Source: Methanococcoides sp. (GTDB lineage: Archaea > Halobacteriota > Methanosarcinia > Methanosarcinales > Methanosarcinaceae). From it: 64,000 bases of DNA. The translations under genes and the position numbers were made by a program. This document shows positions 56,517 through 64,000 of the stretch, one piece after another (positions within the stretch are counted from its first letter, which is position 1; every line of letters begins with the position of its first letter). The stretch is taken from the NCBI GenBank assembly GCA_021108275.1, contig JAIORD010000002.1, positions 1-64,000 on the forward strand, in the 5' to 3' direction. The notes beneath the pieces are model-generated. The model saw nothing but the letters and a program-made list of their open reading frames with translations. It did no database searches and was not told where the DNA came from.

Positions 56517-56726
56517 TCATTTTTTGTAAATATCGATCTGTTTCTGGTGGCTCAAGGTCCTTGTAATGAAGAATGCTACAATTCCTATGGAAACACTTGT
56601 CAATAGTACCATTACAAGGTTACCTTCATCCGCAAAATTCATTAAGGCGATGAAAAGATACACTGTTAGGATCAATCCGATTATAATAACGTATGTAGTT
56701 GGCCTCTTGTATAATTTATCCATCAT
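56517..56726 (-). CDS. Two-helix small membrane protein
   Basis: 69 residues: two membrane helices (VIIIGLILTVYLFIALM and VLLTSVSIGIVAFFI) with short charged ends. Two ATGs in tandem follow GGAG, so the start may be 56726 or 56723. No family is recognised. It lies 48 bases downstream of the 109-residue gene on the same strand. Confidence 0.65.
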   Translation of the reverse strand: MMDKLYKRPTTYVIIIGLILTVYLFIALMNFADEGNLVMVLLTSVSIGIVAFFITRTLSHQKQIDIYKK

Positions 56727-56774
56727 GTTGCTCCTAATGTTTGTAACTGATCGGTATTATATCTTATCGTATAC

Positions 56775-57104
56775 TCAAGCATCAGGATGTTCTTCTATGG
56801 GACTTCTCTTGAGCACTCCGTTGATATATTCTATTTTTCGTATTCTCTCAACGGTCATAAGGTCGAATATCCGCTCAATGTCCTCAGGATATGAGTTATC
56901 TACATACATGGGATGATATGGCTGCAGGTCCTGTTGTGCAACATAGAACATGTTATCCGCAAAAATGACAATGTATCGAAGGTCATACTTCTTAAATGTG
57001 CTAACTATGCTCTCCACTGATATTGGAGGTTTTGCAAATTCAAGGTCCTTCTCGGTCATTTCTATGGATGCCTCGAATGTGGCACCATTTTGTTCATTTG
57101 TCAT
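56775..57104 (-). CDS. Hypothetical partner of the radical SAM enzyme
   Basis: 109 residues, soluble, acidic. The middle FKKYDLRYIVIFADNMFYVA and YEDIERIF-like end look like an alpha/beta unit. No family is recognised. It starts 13 bases after the radical SAM stop, so the two are in one operon and may act together. Confidence 0.75.
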   Translation of the reverse strand: MTNEQNGATFEASIEMTEKDLEFAKPPISVESIVSTFKKYDLRYIVIFADNMFYVAQQDLQPYHPMYVDNSYPEDIERIFDLMTVERIRKIEYINGVLKRSPIEEHPDA

Positions 57105-57117
57105 GGCATTCTTTAAG

Positions 57118-58101
57118 TTATTCTTCTACGAGGTCACTGTGTGGATTCAGGTCACAGCCTGTACATGGAAGGCACATTGTTTTGAAAGTGTCAGCACGGA
57201 GTCCGTATTCATCCAGTACCTCACGAAGCAGCTTTGTAAGCTTGAGCAACCTTTCCTTTGAAGGTCTTTCAATGAACACTTCTCCCTCGCGCAATGGATG
57301 TTTGCTCGCAGGTCTCAATATGGGCACAACTCCGATTGCAGCCAGCTCACGTATTCCTCTCTCAACACTTTCATCGGTTTCTCCAAGGCCAATTATGAAA
57401 TTTGCACAGACCTTGTTCTTGCCGAACATTTCCACAGCTTCTTTTAGTGCATCCAGTATGGGCTCAAGGTCCTGGTCCCCGCAGACCTCCTTGTAGATCG
57501 GTCTGTCCATTGTTTCGACATTATATTTTATTTCGTCCACGCCAGCGTCTTTCAATCTTTTGTTGGAATCCGGGGTCGCATAGATGCAAACACCTATGGG
57601 TACGTTGTACTTCTTAACAGCATCAATGACTTCCAGTGCTCTTTCGAGTTCCTTTTCCGCAGATTCGTCCACGCCGGAAGTTATCGAAATAGCTTTCATC
57701 TTACCGCTGGCATTTGCTTTCCCGATAAGCTCTGTCATCTCTTCTATTGTCTTTACTTTGCCATTGAGCTTAGGGACCGGACAGAACTTACAATCGTAGA
57801 TGCACTTCTCTGTCATATTGATATATGCCTGGTCAGGGCAGTGAATAAGCTCATCCTCTATCGCCCCTCTTGCAAGTTCTTTTCCATCTTTTAATATGAC
57901 TATCTCATTTCCTTCTTCAACTGCTTTGAGTGGTGACTCCTTGTTCAAAGCAAGTCTGACCCTCTGGTTGCCCGAACGGAAGAAAAAAGCGGTCTTCCCT
58001 GCTCCGGGACCGGCAGTAGGTACTGTTATCTTACCCAGAAGGGATTGTTCTATGTCAAGGCTTCCAATAGCAAGGAGTTCAGCTTTTATTTCAGGTTTCA
58101 T
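57118..58101 (-). CDS. Radical SAM protein, biotin synthase-related (COG2516-like)
   Basis: 327 residues. The SAM-cluster motif CIYDCKFC (CX3CX2C) lies near residue 100 after an atypical N-terminal beta-rich region. The TIM-barrel follows with SITSGVDES, KYNVETMDRPIY and FIIGLGETDES, which are biotin synthase/lipoyl synthase-like. The last 25 residues hold three more cysteines (MCLPCTGCDLNPH), possibly an auxiliary cluster. The substrate is unknown. Methanogens have several such enzymes for cofactor synthesis or protein modification. Confidence 0.85.
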   Translation of the reverse strand: MKPEIKAELLAIGSLDIEQSLLGKITVPTAGPGAGKTAFFFRSGNQRVRLALNKESPLKAVEEGNEIVILKDGKELARGAIEDELIHCPDQAYINMTEKCIYDCKFCPVPKLNGKVKTIEEMTELIGKANASGKMKAISITSGVDESAEKELERALEVIDAVKKYNVPIGVCIYATPDSNKRLKDAGVDEIKYNVETMDRPIYKEVCGDQDLEPILDALKEAVEMFGKNKVCANFIIGLGETDESVERGIRELAAIGVVPILRPASKHPLREGEVFIERPSKERLLKLTKLLREVLDEYGLRADTFKTMCLPCTGCDLNPHSDLVEE

Positions 58102-58194
58102 CGTTTATCGCCATGTTCTTTTGTTTTTATGTTTCGCTGGCTATTGCCACCGGGATATATCAGTTTTTCGAAAGTTATCATCAATTGAATCATT

Positions 58195-58524
58195 TCACTT
58201 TTTGTAGATATTATATATACTTATTATGAATACGGCAATTCCTACCGCCCAGAAAAGACCTTTGATGCTCAGGGCAACAACTGTGATCATATAGCCTGCC
58301 ATGAATGTGGTGCGTTTGCTGTCCGTAGCACTATCTAGATCAACTTTCTCGACCTTGATCAGATATGCTGTTGTAAAGAACGCTATTGCTGTTGCCAGGA
58401 ATTGCAGACCATTGTAGTAATTATAGTCTGACAGCACCATTGCAGCTCCGATCATCGTGAACAGTGTGGCTGTAATAAGAAGGAGTACCATCCAGTTTCT
58501 GTTGTAATTGTTCAAGTTGAACAT
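58195..58524 (-). CDS. Four-helix small membrane protein
   Basis: 109 residues with about four membrane helices and a charged loop (KVEKVDLDSATDSKRT) in the middle. No family is recognised. It stands alone between the radical SAM operon and hcp on the same strand. Confidence 0.65.
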   Translation of the reverse strand: MFNLNNYNRNWMVLLLITATLFTMIGAAMVLSDYNYYNGLQFLATAIAFFTTAYLIKVEKVDLDSATDSKRTTFMAGYMITVVALSIKGLFWAVGIAVFIISIYNIYKK

Positions 58525-58656
58525 TTTCCCACTTTAATAATGTGGTTGATGTTAGTATAAAAGAATAAGTGACACTTTTTGATAGTATCTGAAAATAAAA
58601 AAAGGAGTAATGGTGGATGAACTGAATTGGTTGTGAAAAGAAAGAAAAGAAAAGGC

Positions 58657-60345
58657 TTAGAGTAGCCTCTTCAGATCCTCTTCAACGGTTGTGTTGGGTG
58701 CGATGTTAAAGTTCTCAACGAGGACGTTGAGTACATTCGGAGACACAAATGCCGGCAGTGTAGGTCCAAGTGTTATGTTCTTGACACCGAGGTGGAGCAG
58801 TGCAAGCAATACAAGTACTGCTTTTTGTTCGTACCATGCGATGTTGTAGGATACCGGCAGGTCGTTTATGTCCTCAAGACCGAAAGCTTCGGCAAGCTTC
58901 TGTGCAATGACCACAAGGGAATATGAGTCATTACACTGTCCTGCGTCCAGTACCCTTGGGATCCCATCGATGTCACCAAGGTTCAGTTTATTGTAACGGT
59001 ATTTTGCACAACCTGCTGTCAGTATGACCGCACTCTCAGGAAGGGCTTCTGCAAATTTGGTGTAGTAGTCCCTTTCCTTATGCCTTCCGTCACAGCCAGC
59101 CATGACGATAAAGCGTGTGATCTTTCCGCTCTTTACAGCCTCAACGATCTTATCTGCCACAGAGAGGGCAGCAGCGTGTGCAAATCCTCCGACAATGGTA
59201 CCGTCTTCAAGTTGTTTTGGGGGCTGGCATGCAATTGCCTTCTCTACGATGGCAGAGAAGTCTTTTGTACCATCCTCTTTAGCATCGATATGTTTGAGCC
59301 CGTCGAAACCGACTACGCTTGTGGTGTAAACTCTGTCTTTGTAGCTGTCCTTTGGAGGGACGAGACAGTTGGTCGTCATGAGTACAGGGCCATTGAACGT
59401 TTCGAATTCGTTCTTCTGGTTCCACCATGAACCTCCATAGTTTCCGACAAAGTGGTCATATTTCTTGAATGCGGGATAGTAGTTTGCAGGAAGCATCTCA
59501 CCGTGGGTATAAACATCGACACCTGTGCCTTCGGTCTGTTTGAGCAACTGTTCCATGTCCTTAAGGTCATGTCCACTGATGAGGATGCCTGGATTGTCCC
59601 TTGTGCCGAGGAAAACTTCCGTTGGTTCGGGATTGCCGTAGGTGGATGTGTTCGCTTTGTCAAGAAGTGCCATTACATTGACACCATATTTTCCACATTC
59701 GAGGACAAGTCCTACGAGATCGTCAACACTCAGGCTTTCATCCAGGGTTGAAGCGAGTGCCTTTTCGGCGAATTCGGATAGTGCTTCCTCGGTGTATCCA
59801 AGAACTTCTGCGTGATGTGCGTATGCAGCCAGACCTTTCAGACCGTATACCAGCAGCTCCCTGAGGGACCTGATGTCCTCGTTCTGGGTATTAAGGACTC
59901 CTACGCTTGCTGTCTTCAATTCTTCAGTATTGATGATCGCAGCTTCCGGGATGTTGAACCTTGTCTCAGGATGGCTTACTCCAAGAGTTGCTTTTACTTT
60001 TTCACCGAAGGACATATCCTTTGTTTCTCCAAGGTCGATGTTCCTTGTTGTGAGGTTCTTTTTGATGCTCTCTCTCAGTGAGATGCCTTCATTGATGAAC
60101 TTATTAAAGTCACTTGAACTGAAATTAGTGTTAGTGACCGTTGAGAATAGTGCTTTCATGAGGAAGCTATCGACATTTTTGTCCTTTATCCCATTCTCCC
60201 TTGCTTTCTGATTATAATATGCGATCCCCTTAAGGATGTATGTAAGTTGGTCCTGAAGATCTGCGACGTCCGCTGTCTTTCCACATGCTCCGCCTTTGGT
60301 ACAGGATTGTCCGTTAATAGTTTCTTCACATTGATAGCAATACAT
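58657..60345 (-). CDS. hcp: Hybrid cluster protein (Hcp, hydroxylamine reductase)
   Basis: 562 residues. N-terminal cysteines 3, 6, 15 and 21 form CX2CX8CX5C, the spacing of the strict-anaerobe type that binds a 4Fe-4S cluster. The hybrid-cluster ligands lie in the C-terminal half (for example [13 protein letters not shown] and [10 protein letters not shown]). It reduces hydroxylamine in vitro and acts as a nitric oxide reductase in enteric bacteria. GGAGAG precedes the ATG. An 8-bp inverted repeat with 17-base spacing overlaps its promoter. No Hcr partner is present. Confidence 0.95.
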   Translation of the reverse strand: MYCYQCEETINGQSCTKGGACGKTADVADLQDQLTYILKGIAYYNQKARENGIKDKNVDSFLMKALFSTVTNTNFSSSDFNKFINEGISLRESIKKNLTTRNIDLGETKDMSFGEKVKATLGVSHPETRFNIPEAAIINTEELKTASVGVLNTQNEDIRSLRELLVYGLKGLAAYAHHAEVLGYTEEALSEFAEKALASTLDESLSVDDLVGLVLECGKYGVNVMALLDKANTSTYGNPEPTEVFLGTRDNPGILISGHDLKDMEQLLKQTEGTGVDVYTHGEMLPANYYPAFKKYDHFVGNYGGSWWNQKNEFETFNGPVLMTTNCLVPPKDSYKDRVYTTSVVGFDGLKHIDAKEDGTKDFSAIVEKAIACQPPKQLEDGTIVGGFAHAAALSVADKIVEAVKSGKITRFIVMAGCDGRHKERDYYTKFAEALPESAVILTAGCAKYRYNKLNLGDIDGIPRVLDAGQCNDSYSLVVIAQKLAEAFGLEDINDLPVSYNIAWYEQKAVLVLLALLHLGVKNITLGPTLPAFVSPNVLNVLVENFNIAPNTTVEEDLKRLL

Positions 60346-60376
60346 TTTTTTCTCTCCTTTTTACTGCATCAGTTAA

Positions 60377-60409
60377 GTATCATTAGGATATTAACTACAT
60401 TAATGATAC
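60377..60409 (-). promoter_or_regulatory. Inverted repeat in the hcp promoter
   Basis: Arms GTATCATT (60377-60384) and AATGATAC (60402-60409). On the minus strand a TATA box TTTTATATAG (about 60413-60423) lies just upstream. The expected transcription start therefore falls between the arms. The position fits a repressor operator. Confidence 0.5.
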
Positions 60410-60559
60410 TACTATATAAAAGGCCAGTTTCCTGGTTGATACCTGATATCAGTGAACAATGGCCTGGCATCGATTCTTAATTTTCTCTTGTGAGAATCTA
60501 TTTATAGAAATGAGGGAATTTAGCCTGAAAGGCCCGATGCTTTATCAGGAGTTACTAAA

Positions 60560-61405
60560 ATGATCCCCGCTGAATTCCTTGTCATTCTCTTAGGTCTTGC
60601 TTCCGCTGCAGCATGGGGTGCGGCTGATTTCGGAGGAGGTTTTGCTTCAAAGCGTACCAGTGAGTACTCTGTTGTAATTCTAATGCAGGCTGTAGGTCTG
60701 ATACTGCTTCCAATACTGGCTATAGGTTTCTCTGAACAGCTCCCACATGGTGGTGGAATCTTCTGGGGCTTTATTGCAGGTGTGGCAGGAAGCCTTGGTC
60801 TTGTCTTTTTATACCGTGCCCTTTCGCAGGGAAAGATGGGAGTGGTTGCTCCTGTCTCTGCGATCATCACGGTAGCTTTGCCTGTGATATATGGTGCTGT
60901 TAAGGAAGGGTTGCCTTCGGCCTATCAGATGGCGGGCTTCATGGTGGCCCTTGTAGCAATGTGGCTGATAAGCAGCAGTGATGACAACGGTGACATAAGA
61001 AGGCAGGACATTGTGCTGCCTCTGTTGGCAGGGGTAGGTTTTGGTATCTTCTTTATTTCAGTTGATATGTTCAGTGAGGATGCTGTATTCTGGCCTCTTA
61101 CAGTTGCAAAGTTATCTTCGGTCATAACTATCCTGCTGATCTCAATTCTCACAAGATCCCGGGGTATTCCCACTCGTGGAGCCCTTCCGCTGATCATCCT
61201 TGCAGGAATATTCGATGCAGGGGGAAATCTTTTCTTTGCACTTGCTTCTCAGGTAGGAAGGGTCGATATCGCCACGGTCATTGCATCTCTTTATCCCGGA
61301 AGCACTGTGTTGCTCGCATGGATCTTCCTGAAGGAAAGACTTGCTCTGAAGCAATGGATGGGTGTGGTTCTGGCTCTGGTGGCGATCGTCTTTATCTCTT
61401 TGTAA
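60560..61405 (+). CDS. EamA/DMT superfamily transporter
   Basis: 281 residues with ten predicted membrane helices in two EamA repeats (about 5-140 and 150-280). The ends of each repeat show the usual motifs (YRALSQGKMGVVAPVSAI; YPGSTVLLAWIFLKERL). Drug/metabolite-type exporter or permease of unknown substrate. GGAG precedes the ATG. It is divergent from hcp. Confidence 0.87.
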   Translation: MIPAEFLVILLGLASAAAWGAADFGGGFASKRTSEYSVVILMQAVGLILLPILAIGFSEQLPHGGGIFWGFIAGVAGSLGLVFLYRALSQGKMGVVAPVSAIITVALPVIYGAVKEGLPSAYQMAGFMVALVAMWLISSSDDNGDIRRQDIVLPLLAGVGFGIFFISVDMFSEDAVFWPLTVAKLSSVITILLISILTRSRGIPTRGALPLIILAGIFDAGGNLFFALASQVGRVDIATVIASLYPGSTVLLAWIFLKERLALKQWMGVVLALVAIVFISL

Positions 61406-61625
61406 ATGTCTGAATATATTGCAGGGCATGTTATCCTTCTAGGTAATACTAATTATCCATTTACAATACTATTTATACTTAGATAGCTAAGTTAGTTTTA
61501 AGGTTAGTCTGGGGGTATGTGGAAACTTACAAAGCGTAAATCCATACATTCCCTGCCTTTTAGATTTTCCTGTACTGCTTTTAAAAGTAGTTGGGATAAA
61601 AAATCAGTATTTGGAGGGTAATAAT

Positions 61626-61793
61626 ATGGTTGAGAAATGTGAGAATCTTTTGAACAATGTGTTGCTGTACAGTCCACAAAAGGGAAGTGATCCTGCGGTT
61701 GTCTTCTCGTCTATAGTGAAAGAGGATGGCACCGTAAAAAGAAATCGTTTGTACCGCATTTATTCCGGGCATGGGTACAATAGGCCCAATTAA
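61626..61793 (+). CDS. Mini-protein, first of a tandem paralogous pair
   Basis: 55 residues from ATG 61626, with GGAGGGT six bases upstream. Reads MVEKCENLLNNVLLYSPQ at the start and RNRLYRIYSGHGYNRPN at the end. No family is recognised. The next gene encodes a clearly related protein: both share LLY, then SD, FS, V-DG, R-L and RI at the same spacing. A hairpin terminator follows the second gene. Confidence 0.6.
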   Translation: MVEKCENLLNNVLLYSPQKGSDPAVVFSSIVKEDGTVKRNRLYRIYSGHGYNRPN

Positions 61794-61837
61794 TGGGCGT
61801 ACTGTAAAATGAGGAGGTTTGAAAAGATGGTGATAAC

Positions 61838-61978
61838 ATGGAAGATATGACCTTGCTATATTTACAGCCGGTCGAGAATAGTGATTCTTCACTGGCGTTT
61901 TCCATAAATGTAAGTGCAGATGGTAAAATTGATCGCAGTAATCTTTTTAGAATAGATAAGATGCAGGATATGCCGTGA
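61838..61978 (+). CDS. Mini-protein, second of a tandem paralogous pair
   Basis: 46 residues from ATG 61838, with GGTGAT three bases upstream. Contains MTLLYLQPVENSDSS and DGKIDRSNLFRID, related to the upstream mini-gene (shared LLY-x5-6-SD, FS, DG, R, L-RI). A stronger GAGGAGGT (61811-61818) points to an ATG at 61827 in another frame, which gives a 7-codon frame (MVITWKI) overlapping this start; it may modulate translation. A 13-bp hairpin terminator follows. Confidence 0.6.
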   Translation: MEDMTLLYLQPVENSDSSLAFSINVSADGKIDRSNLFRIDKMQDMP

Positions 61979-62011
61979 TCGATACTTTGTTACAACTCAT
62001 CCTGTGAGACC

Positions 62012-62039
62012 ATCCGTTCGGGAAGTTTCCTGAATGGAT
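62012..62039 (+). terminator. Strong terminator after the mini-gene pair
   Basis: 13-bp stem with two G-T pairs (arms 62012-62024 and 62027-62039), tight loop GT, then TTTTTTATTT. One of the most stable hairpins seen in the window. Confidence 0.8.
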
Positions 62040-62100
62040 ATTTTTTATTTCACAATCATATCATGCTTTTGTTATGCACTTGCCTCAGGGCAAGTCTGCG

Positions 62101-62202
62101 TTAAGGTGGCTTTTCGGCCTTATCCTCAACTTCCACAAAAGAGAGTTTAATGGTTCCCCATGTGGAATCCACAAGTTCCAGTCTGAAGTTCGATGTCCTC
62201 AT
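62101..62202 (-). CDS. 33-residue hypothetical protein
   Basis: Starts ATG 62202 with GGTGGT eight bases upstream and reads MRTSNFRLELVDSTWGTIKL, ending EDKAEKPP. Composition looks protein-like with alternating beta-strand pattern. No family is recognised. It may be a genuine mini-protein or the remnant of a longer gene. Confidence 0.4.
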   Translation of the reverse strand: MRTSNFRLELVDSTWGTIKLSFVEVEDKAEKPP

Positions 62203-62536
62203 AGTAAGTACCACCTTTTCTTTCCATTCCTAATTAACAATCAGTAATACTACTACTTATATATTATCGAGTCAATTATTTCGTGAGCATGCTCATCATA
62301 GGGATCAATTCGAATATTCAAATCACATAATATTAATTGCATTTCATAAACTCGTTTTTTAAAAGATACAACATTTGTTCTATCTCTAAAAAGTAACTCA
62401 AAATGGGAAATTTGTCTGGTCAGTGATAGATCACTGTTGAAAATGGGGTATGATGATCAAATTCTCTTCCTTTTTCTTTTTTTAGCTGTGATATTACCCT
62501 GACTCCAGATCATCTCTCTGGTAGATGACCAACGAA
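62203..62536. other. Intergenic region
   Basis: About 330 AT-rich bases. No reading frame, RNA fold or repeat was recognised. It presumably carries the promoter of the 33-residue gene and the 3' end of the ArsR-like regulator message. Confidence 0.4.
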
Positions 62537-63298
62537 TCATATTTCGCTACAATTCACCCCTATTTTTCCCACAAGTTCAGCTATGGAATTGAGTATCTCA
62601 TACCCCTGCACACTGATCTGGTATTCACCTCGCTCGCCACGCTGTCGGATCATTCCTCTGTTCTGCAGTTTTTCCAGATGGAAAAGAAGATTTCCTCCCC
62701 GAAGTTTTGTGAGCTTTGAAAGTTCGGTGAACGATCTTCCTTCATCGTACAATGCTTTTAAGATCTGGATGCGTACTGAGCTGCTTAACGGATCCCCTAT
62801 CAAGTTGGATACCTGCTCTTCATGGAGGTCCTGAACCTGCAAATACATGTCACTCTCATTTCGGTAGACTCCTATTGTCTGTAACATCCCCACCTGCTGG
62901 TCGAAATATCCTCTAGCCCGTTGAATACAGTTGGGACAGTGATCGAATGGTGCTAACTCCTTTACTTTATCAAAGTTCCCACGCATCTTTTCGATATTCT
63001 CATCAGTTACCTGTCCTTTTCTGGTATATTCCGCCAGTTCCTCAAAAAAATTAACTAAATGCGGTATACATTGTGTATGCATCGGACATTCCTTCTCTTC
63101 GTTCCCGATGATCTCATATGCATTCTCCAAAGATCCGTTGAGTATTTCTACAGCGCACTGGTTCTTGAACTCATTGAACAATGAATTGGTCTGACTTCCG
63201 GCAACTTCACTCCTGAAACGATTCAGGTCCGAACGAAGTCCGGTGATTTCTTCATGCAACAAGGAAATATCTTCTGATGTCACTTTTTGTTTGCTCAT
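62537..63298 (-). CDS. ArsR-type winged-helix regulator with Cys-rich sensor region
   Basis: 253 residues. The N-terminal 35 residues form a coiled coil. A middle domain (about 40-150) has cysteines in ECPMHTQCIPH and FDHCPNC. The C-terminal winged helix (about 170-245) reads RIQILKALYDEGRSFTELS, then GGNLLFHLEKL and QRGERGEYQIS. Layout matches Methanosarcinales regulators of the ArsR superfamily, some of which control methyltransferase genes. The cysteines could bind metal or sense redox state. The regulated target is unknown; the split-barrel gene is divergent from it. Confidence 0.85.
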   Translation of the reverse strand: MSKQKVTSEDISLLHEEITGLRSDLNRFRSEVAGSQTNSLFNEFKNQCAVEILNGSLENAYEIIGNEEKECPMHTQCIPHLVNFFEELAEYTRKGQVTDENIEKMRGNFDKVKELAPFDHCPNCIQRARGYFDQQVGMLQTIGVYRNESDMYLQVQDLHEEQVSNLIGDPLSSSVRIQILKALYDEGRSFTELSKLTKLRGGNLLFHLEKLQNRGMIRQRGERGEYQISVQGYEILNSIAELVGKIGVNCSEI

Positions 63299-63426
63299 AA
63301 TGCCATGATCTCCCTGGGGAATTTATTATTTTTTGGTTAGAAATATGTATCAGGATACATTCTTGTATACTTTTATAACAGTTTACTATATTTACATGCA
63401 TGTATTAGGTATCTGCGGTGATCAAA

Positions 63427-63810
63427 ATGGTAACACTTACAGAAGAGATGAAAGCTGCATTCAATACAATACAAATATTTCCTGTTGCCACTGCCTCAAA
63501 AGAGGGAGTTCCAAACGTTGTCCCGATCGGAGTTATTTCATTGGTCGATGACAGTACTATATGGATCGCAGACAATTTCATGAATAAGACACTCTCAAAT
63601 ATTATAGAGAATCCAAAGGTCTCTATCTACGTCTGGGGGCCAGAGACAAAAGGTTCTTTCCAGATCAAAGGCGATGTAGAATTAAAGACAAGTGGTCCCG
63701 AATTTGAAAAAATTAAGGAAAAGTCTCCGGCAAAAGGTCTTCTTGTCATGAAGATAACAGATGTCTACGACTGCTCACCGGGTCCGAATGCAGGGGGAAA
63801 GCTGCTTTAA
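63427..63810 (+). CDS. Pyridoxamine 5'-phosphate oxidase-like flavin protein
   Basis: 127 residues from ATG 63427, with GGTGAT four bases upstream (GTG 63418 overlaps that site). Split-barrel fold: FPVATASKEGVPNVVPIG, IWIADNFMNKTLSNI and NPKVSIYVWG. Probably binds FMN or F420 and acts as a small oxidoreductase. It is related to the frameshifted gene near 26.6 kb. It is divergent from the ArsR-like regulator. Confidence 0.87.
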   Translation: MVTLTEEMKAAFNTIQIFPVATASKEGVPNVVPIGVISLVDDSTIWIADNFMNKTLSNIIENPKVSIYVWGPETKGSFQIKGDVELKTSGPEFEKIKEKSPAKGLLVMKITDVYDCSPGPNAGGKLL

Positions 63811-64000
63811 ATCTCTATCATATCTCTCTCCACAAAGGATATGGTCATTTCATGAAATGCCATACTTTATCTCTGTGGAATTTCCTCCTTTTTTGATATG
63901 CCTTTTATTGATATCCTCGGCTGTTTTCACAAATTATTAATATTGATCTACTCGGTCAACCCAACATATTAATATTAAGTACTTGATTTCTATCAGTCAT

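Overview
The window is about 64 kb of archaeal chromosome from a methylotrophic methanogen of the Methanosarcinaceae, most like Methanococcoides (genus inferred from gene content, not from a search). The support is: a methanogenesis marker 14 homologue, the methanofuran enzyme MfnB, an S-layer protein with a duplicated Methanosarcina-type domain and a PGF-CTERM anchor, digeranylgeranylglyceryl-phosphate synthase, family-B DNA polymerase with PIP boxes, Cdc48, a class I-type hybrid cluster protein, BHB-intron tRNA-Met, GGTGAT and GGAGG ribosome-binding sites, and several TTG/GTG starts. Bacterial-type MutS/MutL and BCCT genes are present, as is common in mesophilic methanogens.

Layout. 1-5.9 kb: the 3' part of tRNA-Pro(GGG), two unrecognised minus-strand membrane proteins, an ABC-2 exporter whose ATPase gene lacks a normal start codon, and small orphans. 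6-11.6 kb: an iron-sulfur flavoprotein, then a 1403-residue thioester alpha-2-macroglobulin lipoprotein of strikingly animal-like design. 11.6-13.7 kb: a BCCT betaine-type transporter with a small cytosolic partner. 13.9-18.4 kb: mutS-mutL. 18.4-23.4 kb: cbiD-cbiE and the cobalt importer cbiMNQO. 23.5-30 kb: a CBS protein with a CPA2 antiporter, a triple-PAS protein, a frameshifted flavin-binding protein and a P-type ATPase. 30-32.5 kb: a tiny CxxC protein, a KaiC-like ATPase and a solo-TnpB IS element. 32.8-35.5 kb: the S-layer gene and a lipoprotein. 35.6-44.1 kb: intron-containing tRNA-Met, PolB, enolase, a wHTH regulator, a PPC-domain protein, an orphan ABC ATPase, a divergent tubulin/FtsZ-superfamily protein and an exported adhesion-like protein. 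44.2-47.9 kb: NAD synthesis (nadC divergent from aspartate dehydrogenase-nadA) and a lipid prenyltransferase. 47.9-54.2 kb: protein-only RNase P (HARP), Cdc48, MfnB, a HisA-like protein, thymidylate kinase and a DUF166 protein. 54.3-60.4 kb: methanogenesis marker 14, thioredoxin, a radical SAM enzyme and hybrid cluster protein. 60.5-64 kb: an EamA transporter, two tandem mini-paralogues, further small proteins, an ArsR-like regulator and a flavin-binding protein.

How the genes work together. Cobalt uptake (cbiMNQO) and corrin-ring methylation (cbiD, cbiE) serve the corrinoid-dependent methyltransferases expected in a methylotrophic methanogen. NadX, NadA and NadC form the de novo NAD route around one shared palindromic regulatory region. 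FeS flavoprotein, thioredoxin, Hcp and two flavin-binding split-barrel proteins fit redox and nitrosative stress defence. The cell surface is served by the S-layer protein, two lipoproteins and the exported CARDB-like protein.

The most unusual items are the animal-like alpha-2-macroglobulin, the divergent tubulin-like protein next to an exported protein, the 471-bp perfect internal repeat in the S-layer gene, two genes whose best ribosome-binding sites point at ATT codons, the tandem mini-gene pair near 61.7 kb, and the palindrome between the NAD genes. No CRISPR array, prophage or rRNA was seen. All calls rest on reading the sequence and on remembered family features; no search was run.
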